Assembly (NCBI RefSeq): GCF_016899935.1
Contig: NZ_JACJJK010000005.1
Span: 124,001 to 188,000 of the forward strand
Length of the DNA: 64,000 nt
Source: Olsenella uli
Lineage (GTDB): Bacteria; Actinomycetota; Coriobacteriia; Coriobacteriales; Atopobiaceae
Direction of reading: 5' to 3'
Shown here: in pieces, positions 18,217 through 26,845 of the stretch
Layout: each line of letters starts with the position of its first letter
Position numbering within the stretch: the stretch's first letter is position 1
Made by a program: the position numbers and the translations under genes
The notes under the pieces: model-generated
What the model saw: the letters and a program-made list of their open reading frames with translations, nothing else
Told to the model about the DNA's origin: nothing
The model's database searches: none

Positions 18217-19263
18217 ATGGACATGACGGGCGTGCGGCTTACGGAGCTCGTGGAGGCGGCCGGGTGCGCGGCCAAGATCGCGCCGGGCGAGCTCGCGGGC
18301 GTGCTCTCCGGCCTGCCGCGCCTGGACGCGCCGGAGCTCGTGGTGGGCTTTGACGCCTCCGACGACGCGTGCGTGTGGGACCTCGGCGACGGGCGCGGCC
18401 TCATCGCCACGACGGACTTCTTCCCGCCGATGGTGGACGACCCGTTCCTGTTTGGCCAGGTCGCGGCCACCAACGCCCTCTCGGACGTCTACGCGATGGG
18501 CGGCCGGCCGGCGCTGGCGCTGAACCTCCTGTGCTTTCCCAACTGCCTGGGCATCGAGATCGCAGGGCAGATTCTGGCCGGTGGTGCGGAGACGTGCCGG
18601 CGCGCGGGATGCGTCGTGGCGGGCGGCCACTCGATCAACGACCACGAGCCCAAGTACGGCCTCGCGGTGACGGGCTTCGTACAGCTGGACGAGCGCCTGG
18701 AGAACGGCGGCGCCCAGGTCGGGGACGCTCTCGTGCTCACCAAGGCACTCGGCACGGGCGTCCTCACCACCGCGCGCAAGGGCGGCATCCTGGACGACGC
18801 CGGGCTCGCCGTGGCCACGGACTCCATGACCACGCTCAACGAGGCGCCGATCCGCCTGGCGCGCGAGCTGGGATGCTGGCCGCACGCGGCCACCGACGTC
18901 ACGGGCTTCTCGCTCATGGGGCACGCCTGCGAGATGGCGGAGGCCTCGGGCGTCACGCTTGCGCTGGACGCCACGGCCGTGCCCGTCATGGCGCACGCCT
19001 GCGAGATGGCGGCGCTCGGGCTCATCCCGGCGGGCGCCTACCGCAACCGGGACTTCTTCGGCCCGCGCGTGGAGCTAGCGGAGGCTCTGCCGCGCGACCT
19101 CGCCGACGTGCTCTTTGACCCGCAGACCTCCGGCGGCCTGCTGCTGGCGCTGCCCGAGTTGGACGCGGAGCGCCTCACGGACGCCCTGCGCGCCGAGGGC
19201 CTTCCCGCCGCCGTCATCGGCCGTGCCGTGACGCGCGGCAAGAAGAGCGTCGTCGTGGCCTGA
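18217..19263 (+). CDS. selD: Selenide, water dikinase (selenophosphate synthetase)
   Basis: Makes selenophosphate from selenide and ATP, the selenium donor for selenocysteine, selenouridine and the labile Se cofactor of molybdenum hydroxylases. 348 residues. The catalytic pair is present as Cys17 and Lys20 in EAAGCAAKIAPG; position 19, Cys in E. coli, is Ala here. ATP/Mg sites include GFDASDDACVW, TTDFFPPMVDDPF and GGHSINDHEPKYG. The ATG at 18217 has GGAGG upstream. selA and selB were not seen, but yqeB, yqeC, yedF and a DUF3343 gene 32-44 kb away suggest use in the labile-Se pathway. Confidence 0.96.
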   Translation: MDMTGVRLTELVEAAGCAAKIAPGELAGVLSGLPRLDAPELVVGFDASDDACVWDLGDGRGLIATTDFFPPMVDDPFLFGQVAATNALSDVYAMGGRPALALNLLCFPNCLGIEIAGQILAGGAETCRRAGCVVAGGHSINDHEPKYGLAVTGFVQLDERLENGGAQVGDALVLTKALGTGVLTTARKGGILDDAGLAVATDSMTTLNEAPIRLARELGCWPHAATDVTGFSLMGHACEMAEASGVTLALDATAVPVMAHACEMAALGLIPAGAYRNRDFFGPRVELAEALPRDLADVLFDPQTSGGLLLALPELDAERLTDALRAEGLPAAVIGRAVTRGKKSVVVA

Positions 19264-19319
19264 GACGGGAGCAGCTCATCGAGGCCCATGGCCTCGCGTT
19301 CTGATGTAGTACGGAATGG

Positions 19320-19664
19320 CTAGAGCATCGCGGCGATCTTGGAGAACGGCGTGATCTTCTTGAGCTCGGGCTCCAGCTTGCGGCGTGCGACCTCGATGTC
19401 GTAGGCGGCCTGCGCACGCAGCCAGTAGCCGTCCGAGAGGCCGAAGAACCGACAGAGCCTGAGGTCCGTGTCTGCCGTGACCGAGCGCCGGCCCAGCACG
19501 ATCTGTCCGATGCGCTGAGCGGGGATGCCCGTCTCCTTGGCCAGGCGATACTGGGAGATGCCCATGGGCTCGAGAAACTCCTCCTTGAGCAGCTCCCCCG
19601 GCGTGACGGGAGCGAGCGCGACGGCGTCCTCCGCCCGCTCAGTGGTAGTCGACGATCTCGACAT
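19320..19664 (-). CDS. higA: HigA-type antitoxin (HTH)
   Basis: 114 residues. After about 20 variable residues comes a HigA/VapI-type helix-turn-helix region: PGELLKEEFLEPMGISQYRLAKE, GIPAQRIGQIVLGRRSVTADTDLRL, then FFGLSDGYWLRAQAAYD. It should bind the toxin and repress the operon. The ATG at 19664 lies inside the toxin's end (26-base overlap) and has GAGGGAGG upstream. Toxin-first order is normal for higBA. The palindrome at 19959-19972 is a likely operator. Confidence 0.9.
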   Translation of the reverse strand: MSRSSTTTERAEDAVALAPVTPGELLKEEFLEPMGISQYRLAKETGIPAQRIGQIVLGRRSVTADTDLRLCRFFGLSDGYWLRAQAAYDIEVARRKLEPELKKITPFSKIAAML

Positions 19665-19917
19665 CCTCGGCACCTCCCTCGGCCCATCTAAAGCAGATGC
19701 GGAACTGGTCGTTGATTCGGATGCTGTGCTGTCCCGCCCTGTCGCCCGTGAGCGCCTCCAGCCGGTCGCCCGGAGGAACACGCAAGTCAGCAAGGGTCAG
19801 CGCAACCTGCAGCTGACGCAGCTTCCTTAGTGCAACCCGCTCGAACGCCACAAAGCGAGCAACCCGAAACCCCGCAGCCAGCCTCTCCGTATCCCTGTCC
19901 GCAAACGTCCTAATCAT
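19639..19917 (-). CDS. higB: HigB-type toxin (RelE superfamily ribonuclease)
   Basis: 92 residues. The HigB pattern is visible: MIRTFADRDTERL, RKLRQLQVALTLADLRVPPGDRLEAL, then HSIRINDQFRICFRW and VEIVDYH at the C-terminus. This family cleaves mRNA on the ribosome. The ATG at 19917 is the family start, but a good TTGACA-17-TACTAT promoter has its -10 over this codon, so either a second promoter upstream is used or the shorter transcript mainly serves higA. Confidence 0.9.
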   Translation of the reverse strand: MIRTFADRDTERLAAGFRVARFVAFERVALRKLRQLQVALTLADLRVPPGDRLEALTGDRAGQHSIRINDQFRICFRWAEGGAEDVEIVDYH

Positions 19918-19944
19918 AGTATCGTCTCACGTTACTATTGTCAA
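19916..19944 (-). promoter_or_regulatory. Sigma-70-type promoter at the start of higB
   Basis: On the minus strand, TTGACA (19939-19944), a 17-base spacer and TACTAT (19916-19921). The predicted start falls inside higB, so it may preferentially express the antitoxin. Confidence 0.6.
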
Positions 19945-19958
19945 TGTGTCCACAGTAT

Positions 19959-19972
19959 AGAACATATGTTCT
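19959..19972. promoter_or_regulatory. Palindromic operator candidate for HigA
   Basis: AGAACATATGTTCT is a perfect 14-bp palindrome. TATACT on the minus strand (19954-19959) touches it and could be an upstream -10. Confidence 0.55.
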
Positions 19973-20050
19973 TATTTAGCAAACACGAGACGTTTGACGT
20001 TCGCAAGGAGGGACGAATCAACACGCACCCAGGGCTCTGTCACCCAACGG

Positions 20051-20893
20051 TTAATTGGTGCGCAACGCCGCGCGGAGGCGCCACAGGTGGTCGACGGGAC
20101 CGGAGCCGTGGCCCAGGCCGAGCCCGGCCGAAAGCGCGCCGGTGAGGTAGGCCTTCGCGCGCGCCACCGCCTCGGGAAGCGCACGGCCCTCCGCCAGGCT
20201 GCAGGCGATGGCGCTCGAGAGCGTGCAGCCCGTGCCGTGGGTGTTTTCGGTCTCCACGCGCGGGGCGCGCAGCCACGTCACGCGCGGGGCGCCATCGTCC
20301 TCGACGGCCGGCTCCACCAGCACGTCGTTGGCGTCCGCCACGCCGTGCCCGCCCTTCACGAGCACCGCGCAGCCCAGACGCCCGGTGAGCGCCACGGCGG
20401 CCGCCTCCTGCTCGCCCTCGTTGCGCACCGGCTCGCCGAGAAGCGCCTCGGCCTCGGGGATGTTGGGCGTGACCACGCGCGCGAGCGGCAGCAGGCGCCC
20501 CACGAGTGCCGCGTCCGCGCCCTCGCCCATGAGCCGCGCGCCCGAGGTGGCCACCATCACCGGGTCCACGACCACGTTCTCGGCGTTCCAGCGCTCGAGC
20601 CGCTCGGCGATGGCCTCGGCGATCGCCGCCGACCCCACCATGCCCACCTTGACCGCGACGGGCGGGATATCCTCGAAGACCGCGTCGATCTGCTCGGCCA
20701 CCATCTGCGGCGTGGCCTCCATGACGTCGCGCACGCCACAGGTGTTCTGCGCCGTGAGCGCGGTGATCGCGGTCTCGGCAAAGAGCCCGTGCGCGGCGAT
20801 GGTCTTGATGTCCGCCTGGATGCCCGCGCCGCCGCTCGAGTCCGAGCCGGCGATCGCGAGCACTGCGGGAACGCTCCAGCCTCCCATGCCCAT
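20051..20893 (-). CDS. thiD: Hydroxymethylpyrimidine (phosphate) kinase
   Basis: Phosphorylates HMP and HMP-phosphate to HMP diphosphate for thiamin synthesis. 280 residues, ribokinase fold. Motifs: AIAGSDSSGGAGIQADIKT at the N-terminus, VDPVMVATSGARLM in the middle and the anion-hole/catalytic motif ETENTHGTGCTLSSAIA. The ATG at 20893 has AGGGGG upstream; a second ATG lies two codons in. Last gene of the thi operon, eight bases after thiE. Confidence 0.95.
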   Translation of the reverse strand: MGMGGWSVPAVLAIAGSDSSGGAGIQADIKTIAAHGLFAETAITALTAQNTCGVRDVMEATPQMVAEQIDAVFEDIPPVAVKVGMVGSAAIAEAIAERLERWNAENVVVDPVMVATSGARLMGEGADAALVGRLLPLARVVTPNIPEAEALLGEPVRNEGEQEAAAVALTGRLGCAVLVKGGHGVADANDVLVEPAVEDDGAPRVTWLRAPRVETENTHGTGCTLSSAIACSLAEGRALPEAVARAKAYLTGALSAGLGLGHGSGPVDHLWRLRAALRTN

Positions 20894-20901
20894 GAGACCC
20901 C

Positions 20902-21597
20902 CTATCTCGACCCCACGGCCGCCTCGGCAAGACCGCGCAGCTCGCGCGTCGCCGCCTCGATGTCCCCAGCGGCAAAGATGGCCGAGACCACCGCCGCCCC
21001 GTCCGTGCCCGTACCGGCGAGCGATCCCATCGTGCGCGCGTTGATGCCGCCGATGGCCGTCACCGGGATGTCCACGGCGGCGCAGATGCGCGCGAGGCCC
21101 TCAGGGGACACGGCCACGGTGTCGGGCTTGGTGGACGTTCCAAACAACGCCCCCACGCCCAGGTAGTCGGCGCCGGCCGCCTGCGCGGCGAGCGCTTCCT
21201 CCACCGTGTGGGCGGAGACCCCCACGATGGCGTCCGGCCCGAGCGCCTTGCGCGCGGCGGCGCACGCCGTGTCCGACTGTCCCACGTGAACGCCGTCCGC
21301 GCCGCTGCGCCGGGCCGCCTCAACGTCGTCGTCGATCACAAGGGGCACGCCCGCCGCGCGACAGACGGGGAGAATCTCCGCCGCCTCCGCCACGATCTGG
21401 TCCGTCGAGAGGTGCTTCTCGCGCAGCTGGACGAAGGTGGCTCCGCCGGCGACGGCCTCCCGCACGCAGTCGGCGAGCGTCCGGCCGGCGAGCCAGGCCC
21501 GGTCCGTCACCGCGTAGAGCAGCATGCCGTGCCGGATGGCCTCGGGCGAGAAGGACCCGCGGGCGACGGGGCCAACTTCCCTGTTATCGACATCCAT
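20902..21597 (-). CDS. thiE: Thiamine phosphate synthase
   Basis: Joins HMP diphosphate and thiazole phosphate to thiamin phosphate. 231 residues, TIM barrel. Motifs: YAVTDRAWLAG, FVQLREKHLS, LVIDDDVEAARRSGADGVHVGQSD, GADYLGVGALFGTSTKPD and VTAIGGINARTM, all in family order. About 24 residues precede the usual start, and the ATG at 21597 has AAAGGAG. A second, divergent ThiE/TenI-like gene lies immediately upstream, so this is the better candidate for the synthase. Confidence 0.94.
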   Translation of the reverse strand: MDVDNREVGPVARGSFSPEAIRHGMLLYAVTDRAWLAGRTLADCVREAVAGGATFVQLREKHLSTDQIVAEAAEILPVCRAAGVPLVIDDDVEAARRSGADGVHVGQSDTACAAARKALGPDAIVGVSAHTVEEALAAQAAGADYLGVGALFGTSTKPDTVAVSPEGLARICAAVDIPVTAIGGINARTMGSLAGTGTDGAAVVSAIFAAGDIEAATRELRGLAEAAVGSR

Positions 21598-21614
21598 GAG
21601 GGGTGTCTCCTTTC

Positions 21615-22184
21615 CTAGGCGCACGCCATTGCGCCGGACATGCGGACGGCACCGGCGGCGCCGGCGGCGCGGACGGCAAGCTCGGTGGCGTCGGTGATGC
21701 CGCCGAGGGCGAGCACAGGCACGTGGGCCGCAGCGATAACCTGCTCGAGAAACGCGACCCCGCGGCCCGGGAGCGGCTTGCACGACGGTGCGAAGACAGG
21801 GCTCGCCACAAGATAGTCGGCGCCGAGCCCCTCGGCAGCCGCCACCTCGGCCACCTCGTGCACGTTGGTGCCGACGAGGTCGAACCCCTCCGGGCGACCA
21901 GCGCGCCCGAGCGCGGGCAGCGGCAGATGCAGGCGCGACACGCCGAGCTCGCGGGCGGCGGGCACGTGGCCGTGGGCGACAAAGGCGACGCCCGCGCGCC
22001 CGCAGGCCGCCATGACCTCACGGGCGAGCGCGACGTACGCACCGTCGTCCAGGTCCTTCTCGCGCAGGATGAGCGCGTCGTAGGTGCCGGCGATCCGCGC
22101 CACCTGCTCGGGCAGCGGCCGCGCGCACCGGCGCCGGTCCGTCATGGCAACGCGCAGGAAGCCTCCGTCAAAGAGCGAGCCCAT
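21615..22184 (-). CDS. ThiE/TenI-family protein, possible thiazole tautomerase
   Basis: 189 residues, a shorter and more divergent member of the thiamine phosphate synthase fold: LILREKDLDDGAYVALAREV, RLHLPLPALGRAG, GADYLVASPVFAPSCKPLPG and VLALGGITDATELAVRAAGAAG. It lacks the VHVGQ(S/E)D signature that thiE shows. TenI aromatises the thiazole made by ThiG in B. subtilis and sits in similar operons, so that role is plausible; a second synthase is the alternative. The ATG at 22184 lies eight bases past the thiH stop, with TGAGGG upstream. Confidence 0.82.
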   Translation of the reverse strand: MGSLFDGGFLRVAMTDRRRCARPLPEQVARIAGTYDALILREKDLDDGAYVALAREVMAACGRAGVAFVAHGHVPAARELGVSRLHLPLPALGRAGRPEGFDLVGTNVHEVAEVAAAEGLGADYLVASPVFAPSCKPLPGRGVAFLEQVIAAAHVPVLALGGITDATELAVRAAGAAGAVRMSGAMACA

Positions 22185-22192
22185 GGGCGCCC

Positions 22193-23461
22193 TCACACCA
22201 GAACGTGGTCGTTCATGACCGGCTCGAGCCCCATGCGGCGCATGGCCGAGCACATCTCGGCCAGGCTGCGGCTGTCGTCGATCTCAAACTGGTCGTCGCC
22301 CTCCTCGGCCTGGTGCGTGTGCTCGCCGATGCCCGTGGACACGCCGGCCGAGACCTTGGTGGCCGTGATCGTGGCCACGTGGTCGCGGAAGCGGGCGGAC
22401 TCGCGCGACGAGACCGTGACGCCGGCAAAGGGCATGAACAGGCGGTAGGCGCAGATGACCTGCAGGAGCTGCGCCTCGCTCACGTGCGGCCCGTTGGGCG
22501 TGACGGCGCCGGCCGCCGGTCGCAGGCGCGGGCAGGAGAACGAGATCTCCGCGTGCGGGTAGGCGCGGCTCACGTAGTAGGCGTGCAGCGCGCAGGCGAG
22601 CGCGTCGTGGCGGAACTCCGAGAGCCCGAGCAGCGGCGCAAAGGCCACGCCGCGCATGCCGCCCCTGAGCGCGCGCTCCTGCGCCTCAAAGCGGTAGGGC
22701 ATGATGCGCTTGCGGCCGCGCAGGTGGAGCTTGGCGTAGCGTGCCGGGTCGTAGGTCTCCTGGAACACGGTCACGAAGTCAGCGCCGGCCTCGTGCAGGC
22801 GCGCGTAGTCGGCCACGTTGGCGGGGTACACCTCGACGCCGACGTTCCTGAAGCGCGCGGCCGCGAGCTCGCAGGCGCGCGCGATGTAATCGATGTCGGA
22901 CGTCACCGGGTCCTCGCCGGTGAGCAGCAAGATCTCCTCCTGGCCCGTGGCGGCGATGGCGTCGAGCTCGGCGATGGTCTGCCCCTCGTCCAGGCGCGCG
23001 CGGCGGATGCCGCTCTCGCAGTTGAAGCCGCAGTACACGCAGCGGTTCTCGCAGTAGTTGGCCAGGTAGAGCGGGGTGAAGAACTGGATGTTGGTGCCAA
23101 ACCACCGCAGGCGCTCGGCGCGGGCCCGCCGGGCCATCTCCTCGAGGAAGGGCTCGGCCGCAGGCGAGACGAGCACGCCGAAGTCGGCGGGCTCCACCAC
23201 GTCGGCGTCCAGCACGCGGCGCACGTCGACGGCGGTCACGGCATCGGGGTCGTAGGCCTCCACGGCGTCCAGCACGCGGTCGAACATGCCGTTGTCCAGG
23301 ACGTCCATGTCGGGCAGGAAGGTCATGGGGTCCAGGCCGTAGTCCGTGTGGATGGCGCGCTCCAGGTCCTTCTCGCCCATCGCGGTGATGCGCCGGCAGC
23401 GCTTGCCCACGGGCACGGTCTCGGGCTCCGCGGCCCGCACGCTCTTCTCGTCCTCGCTCAT
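22193..23461 (-). CDS. thiH: 2-iminoacetate synthase (radical SAM)
   Basis: Cleaves tyrosine to dehydroglycine for the thiazole ring, the anaerobic alternative to glycine oxidase ThiO. 422 residues. The radical SAM cluster motif is [10 protein letters not shown] (CxxxCxxC). Around it are [23 protein letters not shown] and GVEVYPANV; the C-terminal BATS-type region includes [15 protein letters not shown]. The ATG at 23461 overlaps the thiG stop (ATGA) and has GGAGGAGG upstream. Use of ThiH fits an anaerobe. Confidence 0.95.
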   Translation of the reverse strand: MSEDEKSVRAAEPETVPVGKRCRRITAMGEKDLERAIHTDYGLDPMTFLPDMDVLDNGMFDRVLDAVEAYDPDAVTAVDVRRVLDADVVEPADFGVLVSPAAEPFLEEMARRARAERLRWFGTNIQFFTPLYLANYCENRCVYCGFNCESGIRRARLDEGQTIAELDAIAATGQEEILLLTGEDPVTSDIDYIARACELAAARFRNVGVEVYPANVADYARLHEAGADFVTVFQETYDPARYAKLHLRGRKRIMPYRFEAQERALRGGMRGVAFAPLLGLSEFRHDALACALHAYYVSRAYPHAEISFSCPRLRPAAGAVTPNGPHVSEAQLLQVICAYRLFMPFAGVTVSSRESARFRDHVATITATKVSAGVSTGIGEHTHQAEEGDDQFEIDDSRSLAEMCSAMRRMGLEPVMNDHVLV

Positions 23462-24270
23462 CGCGCCTCCTCCCCCAGAAAGCCGGTGAGCGGGCTCGAG
23501 GCCTCGCCCGTGCCGTCGAGCACGCGCCCGGGGCCCGCGAGGAACCCGGCGCGGCCCGCGCGCACCGCCTCGCCGAAGGCCCGTGCCATGAGCGGGATGT
23601 TGCCGGCGGTGGCCACAGCGGTGTTGGCCATGACGGCGGCGGCGCCCATCTCCATGGCCTCGCATGCCTGCGACGGACGTCCGATGCCCGCGTCCACGAT
23701 CACCGGCAGGTCGACCTCCTCGATGAGGATGCGGATGAAGTCGCGCGTCACCAGGCCGCGGTTGGAGCCGATGGGCGCGCCGAGCGGCATGACGGCCGCC
23801 GCGCCCGCGCTCACCAGGTCGCGCGCCACGTTGAGATCGGGGTACATGTAGGGCAGCACCGTGAAGCCCTCGCTCGCCAGCATGTCGGTGGCACGGACGG
23901 TCTCGGCGTTGTCGGGCAGGAGGTAGCGAGCGTCGCGGATGACCTCCACCTTGACGAAGTCGCCGCAGCCGAGTTCGCGCGCCAGCCGCGCGATGCGCAC
24001 CGCCTCCTCAGCCGTGCGCGCGCCCGAGGTGTTGGGCAGAAGCGTCACGCCCTCGGGGATGGAGTCCAGGATGCTGTCCTGCTGGTCGGTGTTGGCGCGG
24101 CGCACGGCGAGCGTGACGATCTGCGCGTCCGCGTCCTCGACCGCAGCCTTGACCACGTCGAGCCTGAACTTGCCCGAGCCCAGGATGAAGCGGGAGGTGA
24201 ACTCCTTGCCCCCGAGGGTCCAGGTGTCTGCGGTGGGCGCGACGGCGTCCGATGTGATGTGTTCCGTCAT
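23458..24270 (-). CDS. thiG: Thiazole synthase
   Basis: Builds thiazole phosphate from deoxyxylulose phosphate, dehydroglycine and ThiS-thiocarboxylate. 270 residues. Motifs: [27 protein letters not shown]-like [14 protein letters not shown], the Schiff-base lysine in [10 protein letters not shown], and phosphate sites [12 protein letters not shown] and [17 protein letters not shown]. The ATG at 24270 has AAGGGAAG upstream. A 91-base gap separates it from thiF, the only sizeable gap in the operon; no second riboswitch was recognised in it. Confidence 0.95.
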   Translation of the reverse strand: MTEHITSDAVAPTADTWTLGGKEFTSRFILGSGKFRLDVVKAAVEDADAQIVTLAVRRANTDQQDSILDSIPEGVTLLPNTSGARTAEEAVRIARLARELGCGDFVKVEVIRDARYLLPDNAETVRATDMLASEGFTVLPYMYPDLNVARDLVSAGAAAVMPLGAPIGSNRGLVTRDFIRILIEEVDLPVIVDAGIGRPSQACEAMEMGAAAVMANTAVATAGNIPLMARAFGEAVRAGRAGFLAGPGRVLDGTGEASSPLTGFLGEEAR

Positions 24271-24361
24271 GGTGCTTCCCTTCGTTGATGGGCGCCTCGG
24301 GCGCTGGGCCCCGCAGAACAGGTCAGCCCGCGGCGCGCTTGGTTGCCAGATAACCGGGGCG

Positions 24362-25036
24362 TCACGAGCCCTCGAACCCCAGGATGATCCTCACGGCGAG
24401 AAGGGACTGCTGGGCGGCGCAGAGCGTGACGCGCGGCGAGAAGAGCGCCTCGCCGTCGGCCACGTCCGACGTCCCGTCGCCGCAGAGGTAGAGGCGCCTG
24501 CCCACCCGCCGGGTGACGACCTCCGCCGCCGGGCCCAGCCCCGCCATGCCGTTGCCGGAGACGAGCGTCGGCCCGTCCGGGACCGTGAGCAGCCGCTCGA
24601 CGAGCAGCGCCTTGGCCTCGGGGTCGTCGAAGGCCTCGCAGACGATGTCGCACCCCCCGAAGATCCCCCGGACGTTCTCGGCCGTGACGCGGGTGCGTAG
24701 CGCCCGCACGCGCGTGCCCGCGCCGATGGCGCGAATCTGCTCGGCCAGCGCCTCGACCTTGGGCCGTCCCAGGTCGGACCGGAAGTAGTGCTGGCGGTTG
24801 AGGTTGCTCTCGTCCACCGCGTCAAAGTCGGCGACCACGAGCTCGCCCACCCCGCTGCGCGCGAGCATGACGGCGATGTTGGAGCCGAGCCCGCCCGCCC
24901 CCGCCACGCCGATGCGCGCCGCGCGCAGGCGCTCCCGCGCCTCACGCCCGATGCGCCGCTCGAGGGCATCCGGGGGCGCGACCGAGCCCTCGCGCTCCAG
25001 CCTCGCCCCGGACGGGACGTTCTTCTCGCCAGCCAT
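24362..25036 (-). CDS. thiF: ThiS adenylyltransferase
   Basis: Adenylates the C-terminal glycine of ThiS so that sulfur can be attached. 224 residues, E1-like fold. Motifs: [19 protein letters not shown] (ATP loop), [19 protein letters not shown] and [16 protein letters not shown]. This is the short ThiF form found with ThiS in clostridia and coriobacteria. The start overlaps the thiS stop by one base. Codons 3-6 (GEKN) come from a GAGAAGAAC motif. Confidence 0.93.
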   Translation of the reverse strand: MAGEKNVPSGARLEREGSVAPPDALERRIGREARERLRAARIGVAGAGGLGSNIAVMLARSGVGELVVADFDAVDESNLNRQHYFRSDLGRPKVEALAEQIRAIGAGTRVRALRTRVTAENVRGIFGGCDIVCEAFDDPEAKALLVERLLTVPDGPTLVSGNGMAGLGPAAEVVTRRVGRRLYLCGDGTSDVADGEALFSPRVTLCAAQQSLLAVRIILGFEGS

Positions 25037-25233
25037 CAGCCGCCCCCCACGAACCGCACGACCTCGAGCGCGTCCTCGGCCGTCAGCCGGCGAGCGTCGA
25101 ACTCCGCGCGCGGCAGGATCTCCCCGTTGAGCTCGCACGCCACGCGGGCACGCTCGTATCCCATCTGCTCGAGCAGTTCGGCGACGGTCCGGCCGTCGGC
25201 CTCGGGCGCGGGCCTGCCGTTTATCCGTACCAT
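25036..25233 (-). CDS. thiS: Sulfur carrier protein ThiS
   Basis: 65 residues, ubiquitin-like fold, beginning MVRINGRPAPEADGRTVAELL and ending RFVGGG with the C-terminal Gly-Gly that becomes the thiocarboxylate. It lies nine bases after thiC and overlaps thiF by one base. Confidence 0.94.
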   Translation of the reverse strand: MVRINGRPAPEADGRTVAELLEQMGYERARVACELNGEILPRAEFDARRLTAEDALEVVRFVGGG

Positions 25234-25242
25234 GGCGGTCCC

Positions 25243-26604
25243 CTATTCCAGGTCGAGGTCGATCGTGGTGCCCTCGAAGACCTTGTTCACCGTGCGGACG
25301 GCGCACATCTTGCCGCACATGGTGCAGGTCCCCTCCGTCGAGGCGGGCGAGGCCTCGTAGCGCGCGCGGGCCGTGTCCGGGTCGAGCGCGTAGGCCCACA
25401 TCTCGTCCCAGGCCAGGCGACGACGGGCGTCCGCCATGCGGTCGTCCGCCTCGCGCGCGCCGGGCACGCCCTTGGCGATGTCGGCCGCGTGCGCTGCGAT
25501 GCGCGTGGCGATCAAGCCATCGAGCACGTCCTTGGCGTCCGGCAGGCAGAGGTGCTCGGCCGGCGTGACATAGCAGAGGAAGTCCGCACCGGCGCTCGCC
25601 GAGATAGCCCCGCCGATGGCCGCCGTGATGTGGTCGTAGCCCACGCCCACGTCGGTCACGAGCGGCCCGAGCACGTAGTAGGGCGCGCCGTGGCAGAGGC
25701 GCTTCTCCATCACCACGTTGGCGGCGATCTCGTTGATTGCCATGTGGCCCGGCCCCTCGATCATCACCTGCACGCCCGCGTCCCAGGCGCGCTTGGCGAG
25801 CTTGCCGAGCTCGATCATCTCGGCCGTCTCGGCGGCGTCGTTGGCGTCGTAGAGGCAGCCCGAGCGGCACGAGTCGCCGAGCGAGATGGTCACGTCGTAC
25901 TCGTGGCAGATCTCGAGCACCTCGTCGTAGTGCTCGTAGAAGGGGTTCTCGTTGCCCGTGACCTCCATCCAGCCAAAGAGAAGGCTCCCGCCCCGGGAGA
26001 CGATGTTCATGAGGCGGCCGGTCTCCTTGAAGGTGCTGATGACGGAGCGGTTGATGCCGCAGTGGATGGTGAGGAAGTCCACGCCGTCCTCCGCGTGGGC
26101 GCGCACCGTGGCGAGAAGGTCCTCGGCGGTGAGCTTGACGAGCGGCTTCTCCATGTAGCCGATGGCGTCGTACATGGGCACGGTGCCCACCATGAGCGGC
26201 GTGCGCGCGACGAGCTCCTGGCGGAAGAAGCGCGTCTTGCCGGAGTTGGAGAGGTCCATGATGGCGTCCGCGCCGTACTTCTCAGCCGTGCGGACCTTCT
26301 CCCACTCCACGTCCGCATCGGCCACGTCCCCGGAGATGCCCAGGTTGACGTTGACCTTGGTGGAGAGGCCCTCGCCCACGCCGCGCGGCACGAGGCCCTT
26401 TTCGAGGTGGCGGACGTTGGCCGGGATGGCGATGCGCCCCGCCGCCACGCCCGCGCGGATGAACTCCGGGTCGCGCCGCTCCACCTCGGCAACGGCGCGC
26501 ATCTCGGGCGTGACCTGCCCGGCGCGGGCGTAGTCGAGCTGCGTGACGAGGTCCTTCTCGCCGCGCGGCGTCCGTCCGCCCGATTTCTCTACAGCTGTGC
26601 TCAT
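25243..26604 (-). CDS. thiC: Phosphomethylpyrimidine synthase (radical SAM)
   Basis: Converts aminoimidazole ribotide to HMP phosphate. 453 residues, the short form of the family without the extra N-terminal domain. Hallmarks: GLSTKVNVNLGISG, MDLSNSGKTRFFR, LTIHCGINRSVI, SRGGSLLFGWM, EGPGHMAINEI, YDHITAAIGGA and DFLCYVTPAEHLCLP. The C-terminal cluster motif is CTMCGKMCAVR. The ATG at 26604 has GGAGGGAG upstream. A TPP riboswitch lies 14 bases further up and should switch the whole operon off when thiamin diphosphate is plentiful. Confidence 0.96.
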   Translation of the reverse strand: MSTAVEKSGGRTPRGEKDLVTQLDYARAGQVTPEMRAVAEVERRDPEFIRAGVAAGRIAIPANVRHLEKGLVPRGVGEGLSTKVNVNLGISGDVADADVEWEKVRTAEKYGADAIMDLSNSGKTRFFRQELVARTPLMVGTVPMYDAIGYMEKPLVKLTAEDLLATVRAHAEDGVDFLTIHCGINRSVISTFKETGRLMNIVSRGGSLLFGWMEVTGNENPFYEHYDEVLEICHEYDVTISLGDSCRSGCLYDANDAAETAEMIELGKLAKRAWDAGVQVMIEGPGHMAINEIAANVVMEKRLCHGAPYYVLGPLVTDVGVGYDHITAAIGGAISASAGADFLCYVTPAEHLCLPDAKDVLDGLIATRIAAHAADIAKGVPGAREADDRMADARRRLAWDEMWAYALDPDTARARYEASPASTEGTCTMCGKMCAVRTVNKVFEGTTIDLDLE

Positions 26605-26617
26605 ACGCAAGACTCCC

Positions 26618-26703
26618 TCCGTTGGCATTACCCATGTCAGGTTCCTCGGGTCGGGGCGGGCGCGCCCCCTCTCAGCCTGCCGTCCTGCAAGCTCCCCGCG
26701 CTA
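26618..26703 (-). promoter_or_regulatory. TPP riboswitch (THI element)
   Basis: On the minus strand the leader reads GGGGAGC...GGCTGAGAGGG...ACCTGACATGGGTAATGCC, the conserved CUGAGA and ACCUGAUnnGGnUAAUGCC blocks of the thiamin diphosphate aptamer in the right order and spacing. It lies directly before thiC's ribosome site, so control is likely by hiding that site or by termination. Confidence 0.95.
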
Positions 26704-26750
26704 TGCGATTGTCCGGCGGCGCGCCGTCCGTGCGCCGGCCGCCTGCGGGC

Positions 26751-26756
26751 AGTATA
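26751..26756 (-). promoter_or_regulatory. Candidate -10 of the thi operon
   Basis: TATACT on the minus strand, about 45 bases upstream of the aptamer. The region before it is very GC-rich and has no good -35. Confidence 0.35.
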
Positions 26757-26845
26757 GCGCGCCGGCGCGCGGGGCGCGGCGACAAAATCCGCGCGGGCGG
26801 CCGTGGGCCAGGCGCCGGGCGAGAAGGACGCCGCGCCGCAGCCGG

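Noticed and set aside
18217-19263. A selenocysteine codon in selD
   Set aside because: The catalytic position is an ordinary Cys17 codon and there is no in-frame TGA.
24271-24361. Possible second TPP riboswitch between thiF and thiG
   Set aside because: It contains a GGCTGACC-like piece but lacks the CUGAGA and UAAUGCC blocks.
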